Shown piece by piece: positions 52,335-59,852 of a DNA stretch of 64,000 bases (positions are counted from its first letter, which is position 1; every line of letters begins with the position of its first letter). The position numbers and the translations under genes were made by a program. Source of the stretch: Micrococcales bacterium. Lineage in GTDB: Bacteria; Actinomycetota; Actinomycetes; S36-B12; UBA10799. The stretch covers positions 124,001 to 188,000 of the forward strand of contig JADKAV010000005.1 in NCBI GenBank assembly GCA_016719135.1, read 5' to 3'. Below the pieces are notes generated by a model, which searched no databases, was not told the origin of the DNA, and saw only the letters and a program-made list of their open reading frames with translations.

Positions 52335-53685
52335 TCCCGACCTGCGAATCGAGGATCAGCTCGCCGACCGCGAGGCGCTGCGCCGGATCCCCGGGCTGTC
52401 CACCGAACTCGAGGACATCAGCGAGGTCGAATACCGCCAGGTCCGCCTCGAACGCGTGGTCCTGGTGGGCGTGTGGACCCACGGCAGCGCCCTGGATGCA
52501 CAACGTTCGCTGCAGGAACTCGCCCGGCTGGCCGAGACCGCCGGATCGGTGGTGCTCGAAGGCGTGGTGCAGCGCAGGTCAGTCCCCGATCCTGCGACGT
52601 ATGTCGGATCCGGCAAGGCCATCGAGTTGCGCGACATCGTGCAGGCCACGGGAGCGGACACGGTGATCTGTGACGGGGAACTGACACCGGGTCAGTTGCG
52701 CAAACTTGAGGCCATCGTGCAGGTCAAGGTGGTCGACAGGACGTGGTTGATCCTGGACATATTCGCCCAACATGCACGCAGCAAAGAGGGCAAGGCGCAG
52801 GTCGCGCTGGCCCAGATGGAATACATGTTGCCGCGACTGCGCGGCTGGGGAGAGGCGCTGAGCCAACAGGGGGCAGGCATCGGAACCCGGGGGCCGGGAG
52901 AGACGAAGATCGAGACCGACCGCCGACGGATCCGGGCGCAGATGACCCGACTGCGTAGACAGTTGCGCACCCTGGATCGCGTGCGGTCGTCGAAGGCATC
53001 GCGCCGGCGCGCCTCGGACGATCCCTCCGTGGTGATCGCCGGATATACTAACGCGGGGAAGTCGAGTCTGCTCAATCGATTGACGGGGGCCGGTCTGCTG
53101 GTGGACGACGCGCTGTTCGCGACGCTGGATCCCACGGTTCGGCAGGGCCGCACACCCACTGGCAGGCGTTTCACTGTGACGGACACCGTCGGGTTCGTCC
53201 GCCATCTGCCGCACGAACTGGTCGAGGCGTTCAAGTCGACCCTGGAAGAGGTCAGTGCAGGTGACCTGGTGCTGATCGTGCTGGACGGGACGGATCCCGA
53301 CCCCTTCGGTCAATTGGCGGCCGTGCGGGAAGCGATGCGTGAGTCGCGCGACAGCGATGCCGCCGAGCTGGTGGTCGTCAACAAGGCCGACACCGCCGAC
53401 CCCGACACTCTGTCCGCCATCCGACGCGAGCTGCCCGGCTCGTTGGAGGTCTCCGCCCTTACCGGACAGGGCCTTGATGTACTGCTTGACCGCCTCGACG
53501 AGATGTTGCCTGATCCAACGGTGGCCGTGGACGCCGTCGTCCCGTTCGACCGAGGTGATCTGGTCTCCAGGGTCTATGCCGTGGGTACCCACGTGGACGT
53601 CGAGCACCAGGAGGCAGGTACGCAGGTCCGGGCGCGGGTTCCGGCCGACCTTGCTGCAGCCATCAGCGCAGCGCAAACCGAGTGA
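52327..53685 (+). CDS. hflX: HflX, ribosome-splitting GTPase
   Basis: 452-residue GTPase with an N-terminal HflX domain (about residues 25-190; VGSGKAIELRDIV, EYMLPRLRGWGEALSQQ, GPGETKIETDRR) and a GTPase domain with G1 GYTNAGKSSL, G3 DTVGF and G4 NKAD. HflX releases stalled 70S ribosomes and acts in heat and antibiotic stress. The ATG at 52327 has GGAG 8 bases upstream and fits the dapF-hflX overlap. Confidence 0.95.
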   Translation: MADPDLRIEDQLADREALRRIPGLSTELEDISEVEYRQVRLERVVLVGVWTHGSALDAQRSLQELARLAETAGSVVLEGVVQRRSVPDPATYVGSGKAIELRDIVQATGADTVICDGELTPGQLRKLEAIVQVKVVDRTWLILDIFAQHARSKEGKAQVALAQMEYMLPRLRGWGEALSQQGAGIGTRGPGETKIETDRRRIRAQMTRLRRQLRTLDRVRSSKASRRRASDDPSVVIAGYTNAGKSSLLNRLTGAGLLVDDALFATLDPTVRQGRTPTGRRFTVTDTVGFVRHLPHELVEAFKSTLEEVSAGDLVLIVLDGTDPDPFGQLAAVREAMRESRDSDAAELVVVNKADTADPDTLSAIRRELPGSLEVSALTGQGLDVLLDRLDEMLPDPTVAVDAVVPFDRGDLVSRVYAVGTHVDVEHQEAGTQVRARVPADLAAAISAAQTE

Positions 53686-53774
53686 GGCCTTTGCTTGGTT
53701 GCTGAAGGCGGCCGGTTACGCACATGCGAACGGCGGACGGACCGCGTGCGCCTCGATACTGCCAGAATCGACGT

Positions 53775-55679
53775 ATGACCCCCACCACCCGGCACTTGCT
53801 CGACATGGTCGTCGCGGACCTTCGCGGCTCGGATCGACCTGGTCAGCAGGAGATGGTGGAACTTGTGGAGGAGTCGCTGGACAAGCGTTCCACGGTGCTC
53901 ATCCAGGCGGGAACAGGTACGGGGAAGTCGGTGGGCTACTTGTTGCCAGCCGTGGTGCATGCCGCCGATGCTGAACCCGGTCGTTCCCGCGTGGTCGTCG
54001 CCACCGCCACACTCGCACTGCAGCATCAGTTGGTGGAGCGTGATCTTCCGCGGATGCTGGGCGCGTTGTCTGACGAGCTGCGTCGTGACGTGACCTATTC
54101 GACCCTGAAGGGTAGGAGCAACTACTTGTGCCTGGCAAGGGTCTCTGGGTCCGATCCGGACCAGCAGACTCTTGAACGCTCAACTCTGGAAGAGCAGGCA
54201 GCCAGGATCAACGAATGGTCGCAGTCAACGCAGACCGGTGACCGTGACGAACTCGAGGATATCTCCGGTATCGTCTGGTCGGCGTTCTCGGTGACTGCAC
54301 AGGAGTGCTCGCGCGGCTCAGGCTGTGCCTTCGTGGAAGACTGCTGGGCTGAACGCGCGATCGCGAACGCTCGCTCCTCGGACATCGTCGTCACCAATCA
54401 CACATTGCTTGCGCTGAACGCCGTGCAGGAGGGGATCATCGGTGAGCACGCTGCGGTGATCGTCGATGAGGCACACGCCCTGCCTTCTGCCCTTCAGCGA
54501 GCGGCCACCAACGAGTTGTCCGTCGAGGCGTTGAATCGGGCTGCCCGACGCACGCAGGCGGCCGGTCAAACCGATGAGGCGGATCGGGTGCAGGATGCAG
54601 CCGACGCTTTCGAGAATGCGCTCCTGGTGTGGGACGCGCCTGAAGGCAGGCGATTGGCGCAGCTGCCGCAGGCCGTTCAGCAGGCCCTGGCCAGTGTCCG
54701 CGAGGCGTGCGGGATCGCGGCAGCCGCCCTGCGCCGGGCAACCGAGGCTGATCCAGCGGCCCGTCAGCGCGCCATCGCCGCTGTGGAGGACGTGCACGCA
54801 GCAGCGGGGGAGTTACTGTCTGCGGACGAGTCCCGCGTGATGTGGCGTCGGAGGGACCGATTGGTGGTGCTGCCGCTAGACGTTTCCGCCGTGGTGCAGG
54901 ACGGGATCATCGGGGAGCGCACCGCCGTTTTCACCTCCGCGACCCTACAACTGGGCGGTTCGTTCGACACGATCGCCGAGCAACTCGGTCTGGCGAAGGG
55001 CTCCTGGGTCGCAAGCGACGTGGGCAGCCCTTTCGCATACGAATCTCAGGCGATTCTGTTCGTCCCCGATCGGTTGTCGCCGCCCGGACCCGATTGGCCC
55101 ACGCCGCAGGCGCTGGGGCTGGCCGCCGATCTCGTCGCCGCGGCAGGTGGTCGTGCGTTGGTTCTCATGGCCTCGTGGAACGGGGTCGAGGCCATGGCCG
55201 CAGCACTTGCCGGCGTGGTTCCGGGCACGTTGCTGACTCAGCGACGTGGCGAACCGACGGCCGGGCTCATCCGTGCCTTCTCCGAAGAGCCCAACAGCGT
55301 GCTGATCGGAACACTCGGGCTGTGGCAGGGTGTCGATGTCCCCGGTGCAGCCTGCACGCTGGTGATCATCGACAAGCTCCCCTTCCCCCCTCCCAGTGAT
55401 CCGGTCGTCAGTGCCCGCCAAGCCGCCATCGATGCCCGCGGCGGATCTGGCTGGATGCAGGTGTCCCTGCCACAAGCGGCCGTCACGTTGGCGCAGGGCG
55501 CCGGGCGACTCATCCGGTCCAACACCGACCGTGGAGTCGTTGCGATCCTGGACAGTCGCCTGGCCAACCGGCGCTACGGCGGCTATCTGCGCCGAAGCCT
55601 GCCGCCGTTCAGCTTCATGACCGACGTCTCCAAGGTTCGTGACGCTCTCGGTCGCCTGGATGCCTCCTTCACTGCGTAG
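53775..55679 (+). CDS. dinG: DinG/XPD-family iron-sulfur DNA helicase
   Basis: 634-residue superfamily 2 helicase. Walker A GTGTGKS lies near residue 46 and the DEAH box in VIVDEAHAL. Between them four cysteines (one in NYLCLARV, three in QECSRGSGCAFVEDC) match the 4Fe-4S cluster site of the XPD/DinG family. C-terminal motifs include LGLWQGVDVPG and LAQGAGRLIRS. It probably unwinds unusual DNA structures during repair. No SOS box is visible before it. The ATG at 53775 fits the normal N terminus. Confidence 0.93.
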   Translation: MTPTTRHLLDMVVADLRGSDRPGQQEMVELVEESLDKRSTVLIQAGTGTGKSVGYLLPAVVHAADAEPGRSRVVVATATLALQHQLVERDLPRMLGALSDELRRDVTYSTLKGRSNYLCLARVSGSDPDQQTLERSTLEEQAARINEWSQSTQTGDRDELEDISGIVWSAFSVTAQECSRGSGCAFVEDCWAERAIANARSSDIVVTNHTLLALNAVQEGIIGEHAAVIVDEAHALPSALQRAATNELSVEALNRAARRTQAAGQTDEADRVQDAADAFENALLVWDAPEGRRLAQLPQAVQQALASVREACGIAAAALRRATEADPAARQRAIAAVEDVHAAAGELLSADESRVMWRRRDRLVVLPLDVSAVVQDGIIGERTAVFTSATLQLGGSFDTIAEQLGLAKGSWVASDVGSPFAYESQAILFVPDRLSPPGPDWPTPQALGLAADLVAAAGGRALVLMASWNGVEAMAAALAGVVPGTLLTQRRGEPTAGLIRAFSEEPNSVLIGTLGLWQGVDVPGAACTLVIIDKLPFPPPSDPVVSARQAAIDARGGSGWMQVSLPQAAVTLAQGAGRLIRSNTDRGVVAILDSRLANRRYGGYLRRSLPPFSFMTDVSKVRDALGRLDASFTA

Positions 55680-55692
55680 GCCTGGTCGGTAC

Positions 55693-55710
55693 CACCCCGT
55701 GTGCGGGGTG
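55693..55710 (+). terminator. Hairpin between convergent dinG and HNH gene
   Basis: CACCCCG-TGTG-CGGGGTG is a perfect 7-bp stem with a 4-base loop, 14 bases after the dinG stop and 44 before the stop of the facing gene. It can serve either strand. No T-run. Confidence 0.5.
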
Positions 55711-55753
55711 TCGGTGGCTTCGCGATGTCTTCGCTCACCCTCCGGGCGGCTGC

Positions 55754-56996
55754 TCAGGGGGGTCCTCGGGTGTGGGTGATGACGGGGATGGTGTGGGTGT
55801 CCATGGTGATGGTGTACCGGCCGTGGTGTAGGTCGTTGTGACATCTCGAACAGAGGAGTGCCAGGTTTGACAGGTCGGTTCTGCCGCCGTCTTTCCAGTG
55901 GATGATGTGGTGGGCGTGGCAGTGCCGCGGGGTCCGTCCGCAGCGGATGCAGCCGCGGTCGCGGGCGATCAGCGCGGCCCATTGGGCCGCGGATGCCCGG
56001 CGCCGTTTTCGTCCGAGGGCGAGGGGGATGAAGGTGCCTGTGCGTTTGATCCCGAAGATCACCGTGCACACCGCCGCGCACGACAACAGATCAAACGATC
56101 CAGCGCCCAGGGGGGTGCCGTCGACCAGGGTCGCGTTGTCACTGGTGGGCAGGTTCTCCAAATCCACCAGGATGGACACCGCGGACACCCCGCCGGGGTG
56201 GGTGTTGGCCGCCGCCGCCTTCGACATGTCGGTCAGGGCATCAGCGCGGCGCTGGGCCGGGGTGGTGGTGTCGTGGGTGTCCGGCGGTCGGGTGAACGAT
56301 GCCAGGGTTTCGGCCAGGGATCGCCCCGTCGACCTCGTCGAGCATCCCGGTGATCGCCCACATCCCATTCGCGCGGGCAGACAGGCGCAGGGAGCGTTTG
56401 GCGCGTTGCTGATCCAGTGTGAGGTCCAGGTGGGTGGGGTTGTCGGCCTCAGCGACAACCTGCAGTACCCGGCGCACCTCCGACGCATCGGTCAACTTCG
56501 CCAGGCCGACGATCGCGGCCTCTTTGCTGGTGAAGTCATCGATCGCGGGGGCGTGGGCCAGGATCTGATACACATGCAACCCCGAAATACTCCCGGCAGC
56601 CCACGCATCCTTGACCGTGGGTAGGTCGTGCAGGGCGTTGGCGGTGTTCACCATCCCCGACCCCACCGCCACCGGGGATCCGGTGGCGATCGCCACCAGC
56701 GACCCGGTGGTGCCTGCGCCCAGGACCCGGGAATCCCCACCGGTATCGGCGGCACCGGCCAGACCGGTCAGATACGCCTCGATGCGGTTCCGCAACTTCG
56801 CGGTGTGCCGCATCGCCGCGGCGCGTTCCTCCGCGCACAGCAGGTCGGGGTCCGGCAGCGCATCTATATCGTCGTTGATCTGGTCGAACCCGGCCGGGGC
56901 GGCAGTGGGTAGGGAGGCGCGGATCCGGGCCCGGCGGTGCGCCGCCCGCGACACATCAAAAAACGACGAAGAAGCAGCAGTAGACGTAACGGCCAT
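55754..56996 (-). pseudogene. DUF222/HNH endonuclease (13E12-repeat family), frameshifted
   Basis: Read from ATG 56996, the N-terminal DUF222 domain (FDQINDDIDALPDPDLL, AKLRNRIEAYLTGLAG, YQILAHAPAI) runs to about 56320, where the frame shifts. The C-terminal part lies in the next frame (LAETLASFTRPPDTHDT to 55754) and carries a complete HNH domain: CIRCGRTPRHCHAHHIIHWKDGG then NLALLCSRCHNDLHHG, with four zinc-type cysteines. One extra G in GGG at 56317-56319 (C on the coding strand) explains the break; removing it gives about 413 residues, normal for the family. Such genes are multicopy and mobile-like in actinobacteria. A repeat array sits just upstream. Either a consensus error or real decay. 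Confidence 0.88.
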
Positions 56997-57108
56997 AGGA
57001 CACCCCCGATCGACACAAGAACCTTGAATGTCGTATCGGAGAGGCTTGGTGCCCCACCGCGACGTCGCTCCACGAGCTGACGAAAACCAACTACCAACTA
57101 CCTGTTAC

Positions 57109-57426
57109 GAACCATAAACCCAGGGGCTGACATCCACCCCCGCCCACCTCTTCGAACCATAAACCCAGGGTCCGACATTCTCCCCGGACTACCTGTTTCG
57201 AACCGTAGACCCAGGGTGTGACATCTTCCCCGGACTACCTGTTTGAACCATAAACCCGGGGTGTGACATTCTCCCCGAGCTACCTGTTCGAACCGTAAAC
57301 CTAGGGTGTGGCGTCTTCCCTGGACCACCTGTTTCGAACCGTAAACCCGGGGTGTGACATCTTCCCCGAACCGCCTGTTCTGAACTATAAGCCGCGGGTG
57401 TGACATCTCACCGAGCTACTTGATCC
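57109..57426 (+). repeat. Seven-unit direct repeat array, 45-46 bp period
   Basis: Units start at 57109, 57154, 57200, 57245, 57290, 57336 and 57382, each opening with GAAC(C/T)(A/G)TA. The shared core is GAACCGTAAACCCGGGGTG followed by TGACATCTTCCCCGG and a CTACCTGTTTC-like end. Units are imperfect copies with no unique spacers, so this is not CRISPR. Within units CCGGGG and CCCCGG can pair. The array lies upstream of the DUF222/HNH gene and well before the lexA end. The motif could be a repeated mobile-element end, a target array for the endonuclease, or a regulator site. An open frame across it is only an absence of stops. Confidence 0.85.
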
Positions 57427-57636
57427 ATGAACCGAGTCTGCGGCATTTCCGTGGCGGCCTATTCGCAAGATTTGCCCTGGTCTGGCAAGTTCTCCGGCTG
57501 GCAGTCCAGACACCTTCTCCACAATCTGGTGCCGCGACACGTGCACACCTCGAAGCATGCAGGCTCCTGTCTGATGCTTAAGGTTCGACGTGAGGGTCCT
57601 CGCGTGAACCCCTGGTGTCCAGTTGAGATGCCAGCC

Positions 57637-57685
57637 CGCAAAGTGAAGGTCCCGCGCACCGCAGAGACGGGACCTTCACTTTGCG
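57637..57685 (-). terminator. Strong hairpin downstream of lexA
   Basis: CGCAAAGTGAAGGTCCCG (57637-57654) and CGGGACCTTCACTTTGCG (57668-57685) form a perfect 18-bp inverted repeat with a 13-base loop, starting 17 bases beyond the lexA stop. No T-run follows on the lexA strand. A terminator is the simplest reading. It also marks the boundary between the lexA block and the accessory segment. Confidence 0.65.
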
Positions 57686-57702
57686 TGAGGGGCCGGAGTG
57701 AT

Positions 57703-58413
57703 TCAGATCTTCCGCAGGACGGCTACGACGAGTCCAAGAATCTGACAGTCGTCGCCGTTGATCGGCTCGAAAGCGGGGTTGTGCGGCAGTAGCCAGACAT
57801 GTCCATCGCTGCGCTTGAACGTCTTTACGGTGGCCTCGTCATCCAGCAGCGCGGCCACGATCTCGCCGTTGCTCGCATCCGGCTGCCGCCGAACCACGAC
57901 CCAGTCGCCGTCGCAGATGGCGGCCTCAACCATGGAGTCACCGATCACCTTAAGCAGGAACAACTCCCCGTCACCCACCAGCTCTGCGGGAAGTGGGAAA
58001 ACACTCTCCACCGACTCCTCGGCCAGAATCGGACCGCCTGCCGCGATCCGCCCGACGAGCGGTACGTATCGGGGAGTGGGCCTGTCGTCGCCACTGCCGG
58101 TGTCGTCGAGCTCGTCCGGCAGCAGAACCTCGAGTGCGCGCGGGCGATGAGGGTCTCGCCGGATATAGCCCTTCCGCTCGAGAGCCTTCAACTGGTAGTT
58201 CACGCTCGAAGGGCTGGTCAATCCGACGACTTCCCCGATCTCACGGACCGAGGGTGGGTAGCCGCGGGCAGCGACGGTCCTGCGGATTTCGGTCAGAATG
58301 ATCCGCTGGCGTTCGGTCAGGCCGTCGCGTCCAGGAGTGGCATCGGGCATTTCGACCACCTGTCCCTCAGATGAGCCGTCTTTCGGATCGTTGGTTGTCG
58401 CGGATGACGCCAT
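57703..58413 (-). CDS. lexA: LexA, SOS repressor and self-cleaving protease
   Basis: 236-residue LexA. The winged-helix DNA-binding domain occupies about residues 30-95 (LTERQRIILTEIRRTVAARGYPPSVREIG). The cleavage site is Ala125-Gly126 in GRIAAGGP, with the catalytic Ser160 in IGDSMVEA and Lys197 in ATVKTFK. The ATG at 58413 is preceded by GGAGGA on the coding strand; the 34-residue upstream extension passes through the promoter and is rejected. An SOS box upstream implies autoregulation. It diverges from a LysM protein gene. Confidence 0.96.
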   Translation of the reverse strand: MASSATTNDPKDGSSEGQVVEMPDATPGRDGLTERQRIILTEIRRTVAARGYPPSVREIGEVVGLTSPSSVNYQLKALERKGYIRRDPHRPRALEVLLPDELDDTGSGDDRPTPRYVPLVGRIAAGGPILAEESVESVFPLPAELVGDGELFLLKVIGDSMVEAAICDGDWVVVRRQPDASNGEIVAALLDDEATVKTFKRSDGHVWLLPHNPAFEPINGDDCQILGLVVAVLRKI

Positions 58414-58466
58414 GGTTCCTCCCTTGTCGATGTATGCCTCCACATTAGCCAGGTCTCGGCGATTAC

Positions 58467-58482
58467 TCAAACATATGTTCGA
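58467..58482 (-). promoter_or_regulatory. SOS box proximal to lexA
   Basis: TCAAACATATGTTCGA differs from the palindromic TCGAACATATGTTCGA consensus by one base. It lies 54 bases before the lexA ATG and should mediate autorepression. Confidence 0.85.
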
Positions 58483-58545
58483 CATTGTGTAAACGTGTCG
58501 TACCTGTGTGTTCACATCGAAAATGTCATACCCGAGGGGTAGACA

Positions 58546-58561
58546 TCGAACATGCGTTCAT
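58546..58561 (+). promoter_or_regulatory. SOS box 1 of the LysM gene
   Basis: TCGAACATGCGTTCAT keeps the CGAAC and GTTC half-sites, with one core mismatch (CA for CG). It directly abuts the next box, giving two LexA sites in tandem at 16-base spacing. Confidence 0.75.
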
Positions 58562-58577
58562 GAGAACGTGTGTTCGA
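58562..58577 (+). promoter_or_regulatory. SOS box 2 of the LysM gene
   Basis: GAGAACGTGTGTTCGA keeps GAAC-N4-GTTCGA. It ends 26 bases before the LysM-protein ATG and, with the neighbouring box, should give tight LexA repression. Confidence 0.75.
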
Positions 58578-58603
58578 GCAGATAGTGAGATAAGGAGTTC
58601 GCA

Positions 58604-59077
58604 ATGGCTATCATCAGCGCTTCCCCAGGGATCACGGTCGGGGCACTGCGTCCATCCGTTCGGTTTGCTCCCGGGCCAGAGTTGCCGGCCCATCCCGCGC
58701 GCCCCTCAGTCGGAGAGCGGGGCACGTCGCCTGATCAGGCGGCCAAGCCGCAACTGCGGATCCCCGCCGGAATGCGCTTGATCGCCGGGATTGTCGGTCT
58801 ATTCATCTTGACGCTGGCCTTATCCGGGCTGATATCACGAGCAGCCAGCACGGTGGCTGCCGTTGCCGACGCGCCAGCCCACCACTCGGCGCCTGTGGAG
58901 AGTGTGGCCTATCCGGCGTGGACGGTTGGCCCGGGCGACAGCCTGTGGAGCATCGCGCGAGCCACCGCTCCGGAGGCCGATCCAAGAGCGACGGTACAGG
59001 TGCTCCGGACGCTGAACGGTCTCTCGCCGCAGCACGTGCTCCAGGTCGGCGAGGTTCTGCAGCTTCCCATGCGCTGA
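58604..59077 (+). CDS. LysM membrane protein, probable SOS-induced division suppressor (YneA/ChiZ/DivS analogue)
   Basis: 157-residue protein: a Pro-rich cytoplasmic N terminus of about 55 residues, one transmembrane segment (about 58-78, RLIAGIVGLFILTLALSGLIS), then an extracytoplasmic LysM domain (about 105-155, WTVGPGDSLWSIARA to VLQVGEVLQLP). It diverges from lexA and has two SOS boxes upstream, with AAGGAG before the ATG. B. subtilis YneA and mycobacterial Rv2719c (ChiZ) share this topology, LysM domain and position, and C. glutamicum divS is likewise divergent from lexA; all delay division after DNA damage. The same role here is inference from architecture and regulation. Confidence 0.85.
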   Translation: MAIISASPGITVGALRPSVRFAPGPELPAHPARPSVGERGTSPDQAAKPQLRIPAGMRLIAGIVGLFILTLALSGLISRAASTVAAVADAPAHHSAPVESVAYPAWTVGPGDSLWSIARATAPEADPRATVQVLRTLNGLSPQHVLQVGEVLQLPMR

Positions 59078-59188
59078 GGCGGACCGAAACGCCCCATTTG
59101 GGGTGGTCCTGCTGAGGGCTGCGACACGCGTCGAGAAACACTGAGCCGAAAGTGCTTGCACATAGGCCGCGGCGCGCATACGGTTACC

Positions 59189-59216
59189 ACCACATGTAGT
59201 AGTTACACCGATGTGA
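59189..59216 (+). promoter_or_regulatory. Possible NrdR boxes upstream of nrdR-nrdJ
   Basis: Two imperfect palindromes, one centred on ACATGT at 59192-59197 and one on CAC-CGAT-GTG at 59206-59215, have centres 16 bases apart. NrdR is known to bind paired boxes with an ACA/TGT pattern at about this spacing before ribonucleotide reductase genes. The match to the full consensus is weak. Confidence 0.35.
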
Positions 59217-59312
59217 TTCATCCACAGATTGTGGTGGGTTCGGCACAGGTTGTCCCCAGGTAATCCGCCGAACAGTCCACAACCGTCAACGAAATCCAGG
59301 TTGGGAGGCCCC

Positions 59313-59852
59313 ATGCATTGCCCGTTCTGCCGCGGCGACGACTCTCGGGTCGTAGACAGCCGTCTGGCCGACGATGGGGCTGCGGTGCGACGTCGCCGAC
59401 AGTGCGCGCACTGCCAACGACGGTTCACCACGATCGAGGTGGCGGCGCTGAATGTCGTGAAGCGCTCCGGGGTGGTCGAGCCGTTCCGCCGGGACAAGAT
59501 CGTCAGTGGAGTTCGCAAAGCATGTCAGGGACGCCCTGTCACCGACGACGAGTTGGCGGTTCTCGCTCAGCAGGTCGAGGACTCCCTGCGCGATTCCGGT
59601 TGCGCGGAAGTGCCGGCCCACGAGATCGGACTGACGATCCTGGGACCGTTGCGGGAGCTCGACGAAGTCGCCTACCTGCGTTTCGCATCGGTCTATCGTT
59701 CGTTCGATTCACTCGCTGATTTCGAGCACGAGATCGCGCTACTCAAAGCCAGTCGTCAGCAGTCCGGGGGCGGCGCCAACGAAGTACCCATCGATATCAC
59801 CGAAGGGCACAAACGGCCCCTCGCAACTGTTGTCCAGAAGGAGGGCATATGA
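59313..59852 (+). CDS. nrdR: NrdR, ribonucleotide reductase transcriptional repressor
   Basis: 179-residue regulator with an N-terminal zinc ribbon (Cys3, Cys6, Cys31, Cys34) and an ATP-cone (about 49-139, VVKRSGVVEPFRRDKI). It senses ATP/dATP and represses reductase genes. The ATG at 59313 has GGGAGG about 5 bases upstream. The last 25 residues (EVPIDITEGHKRPLA) extend past the ATP-cone. Its TGA overlaps nrdJ, so regulator and target are co-transcribed. Confidence 0.95.
   Translation: MHCPFCRGDDSRVVDSRLADDGAAVRRRRQCAHCQRRFTTIEVAALNVVKRSGVVEPFRRDKIVSGVRKACQGRPVTDDELAVLAQQVEDSLRDSGCAEVPAHEIGLTILGPLRELDEVAYLRFASVYRSFDSLADFEHEIALLKASRQQSGGGANEVPIDITEGHKRPLATVVQKEGI

Noticed and set aside
57098..57406. 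102-residue reverse-strand protein with about 15-residue repeats
   Set aside because: It is only the translation of the DNA repeat array. Several unit lengths are 46 rather than 45, so the repeat phase shifts within the frame, which argues against selection as protein.
57109..57426. CRISPR array
   Set aside because: Units are contiguous imperfect copies with no unique spacers, and no cas genes are near.
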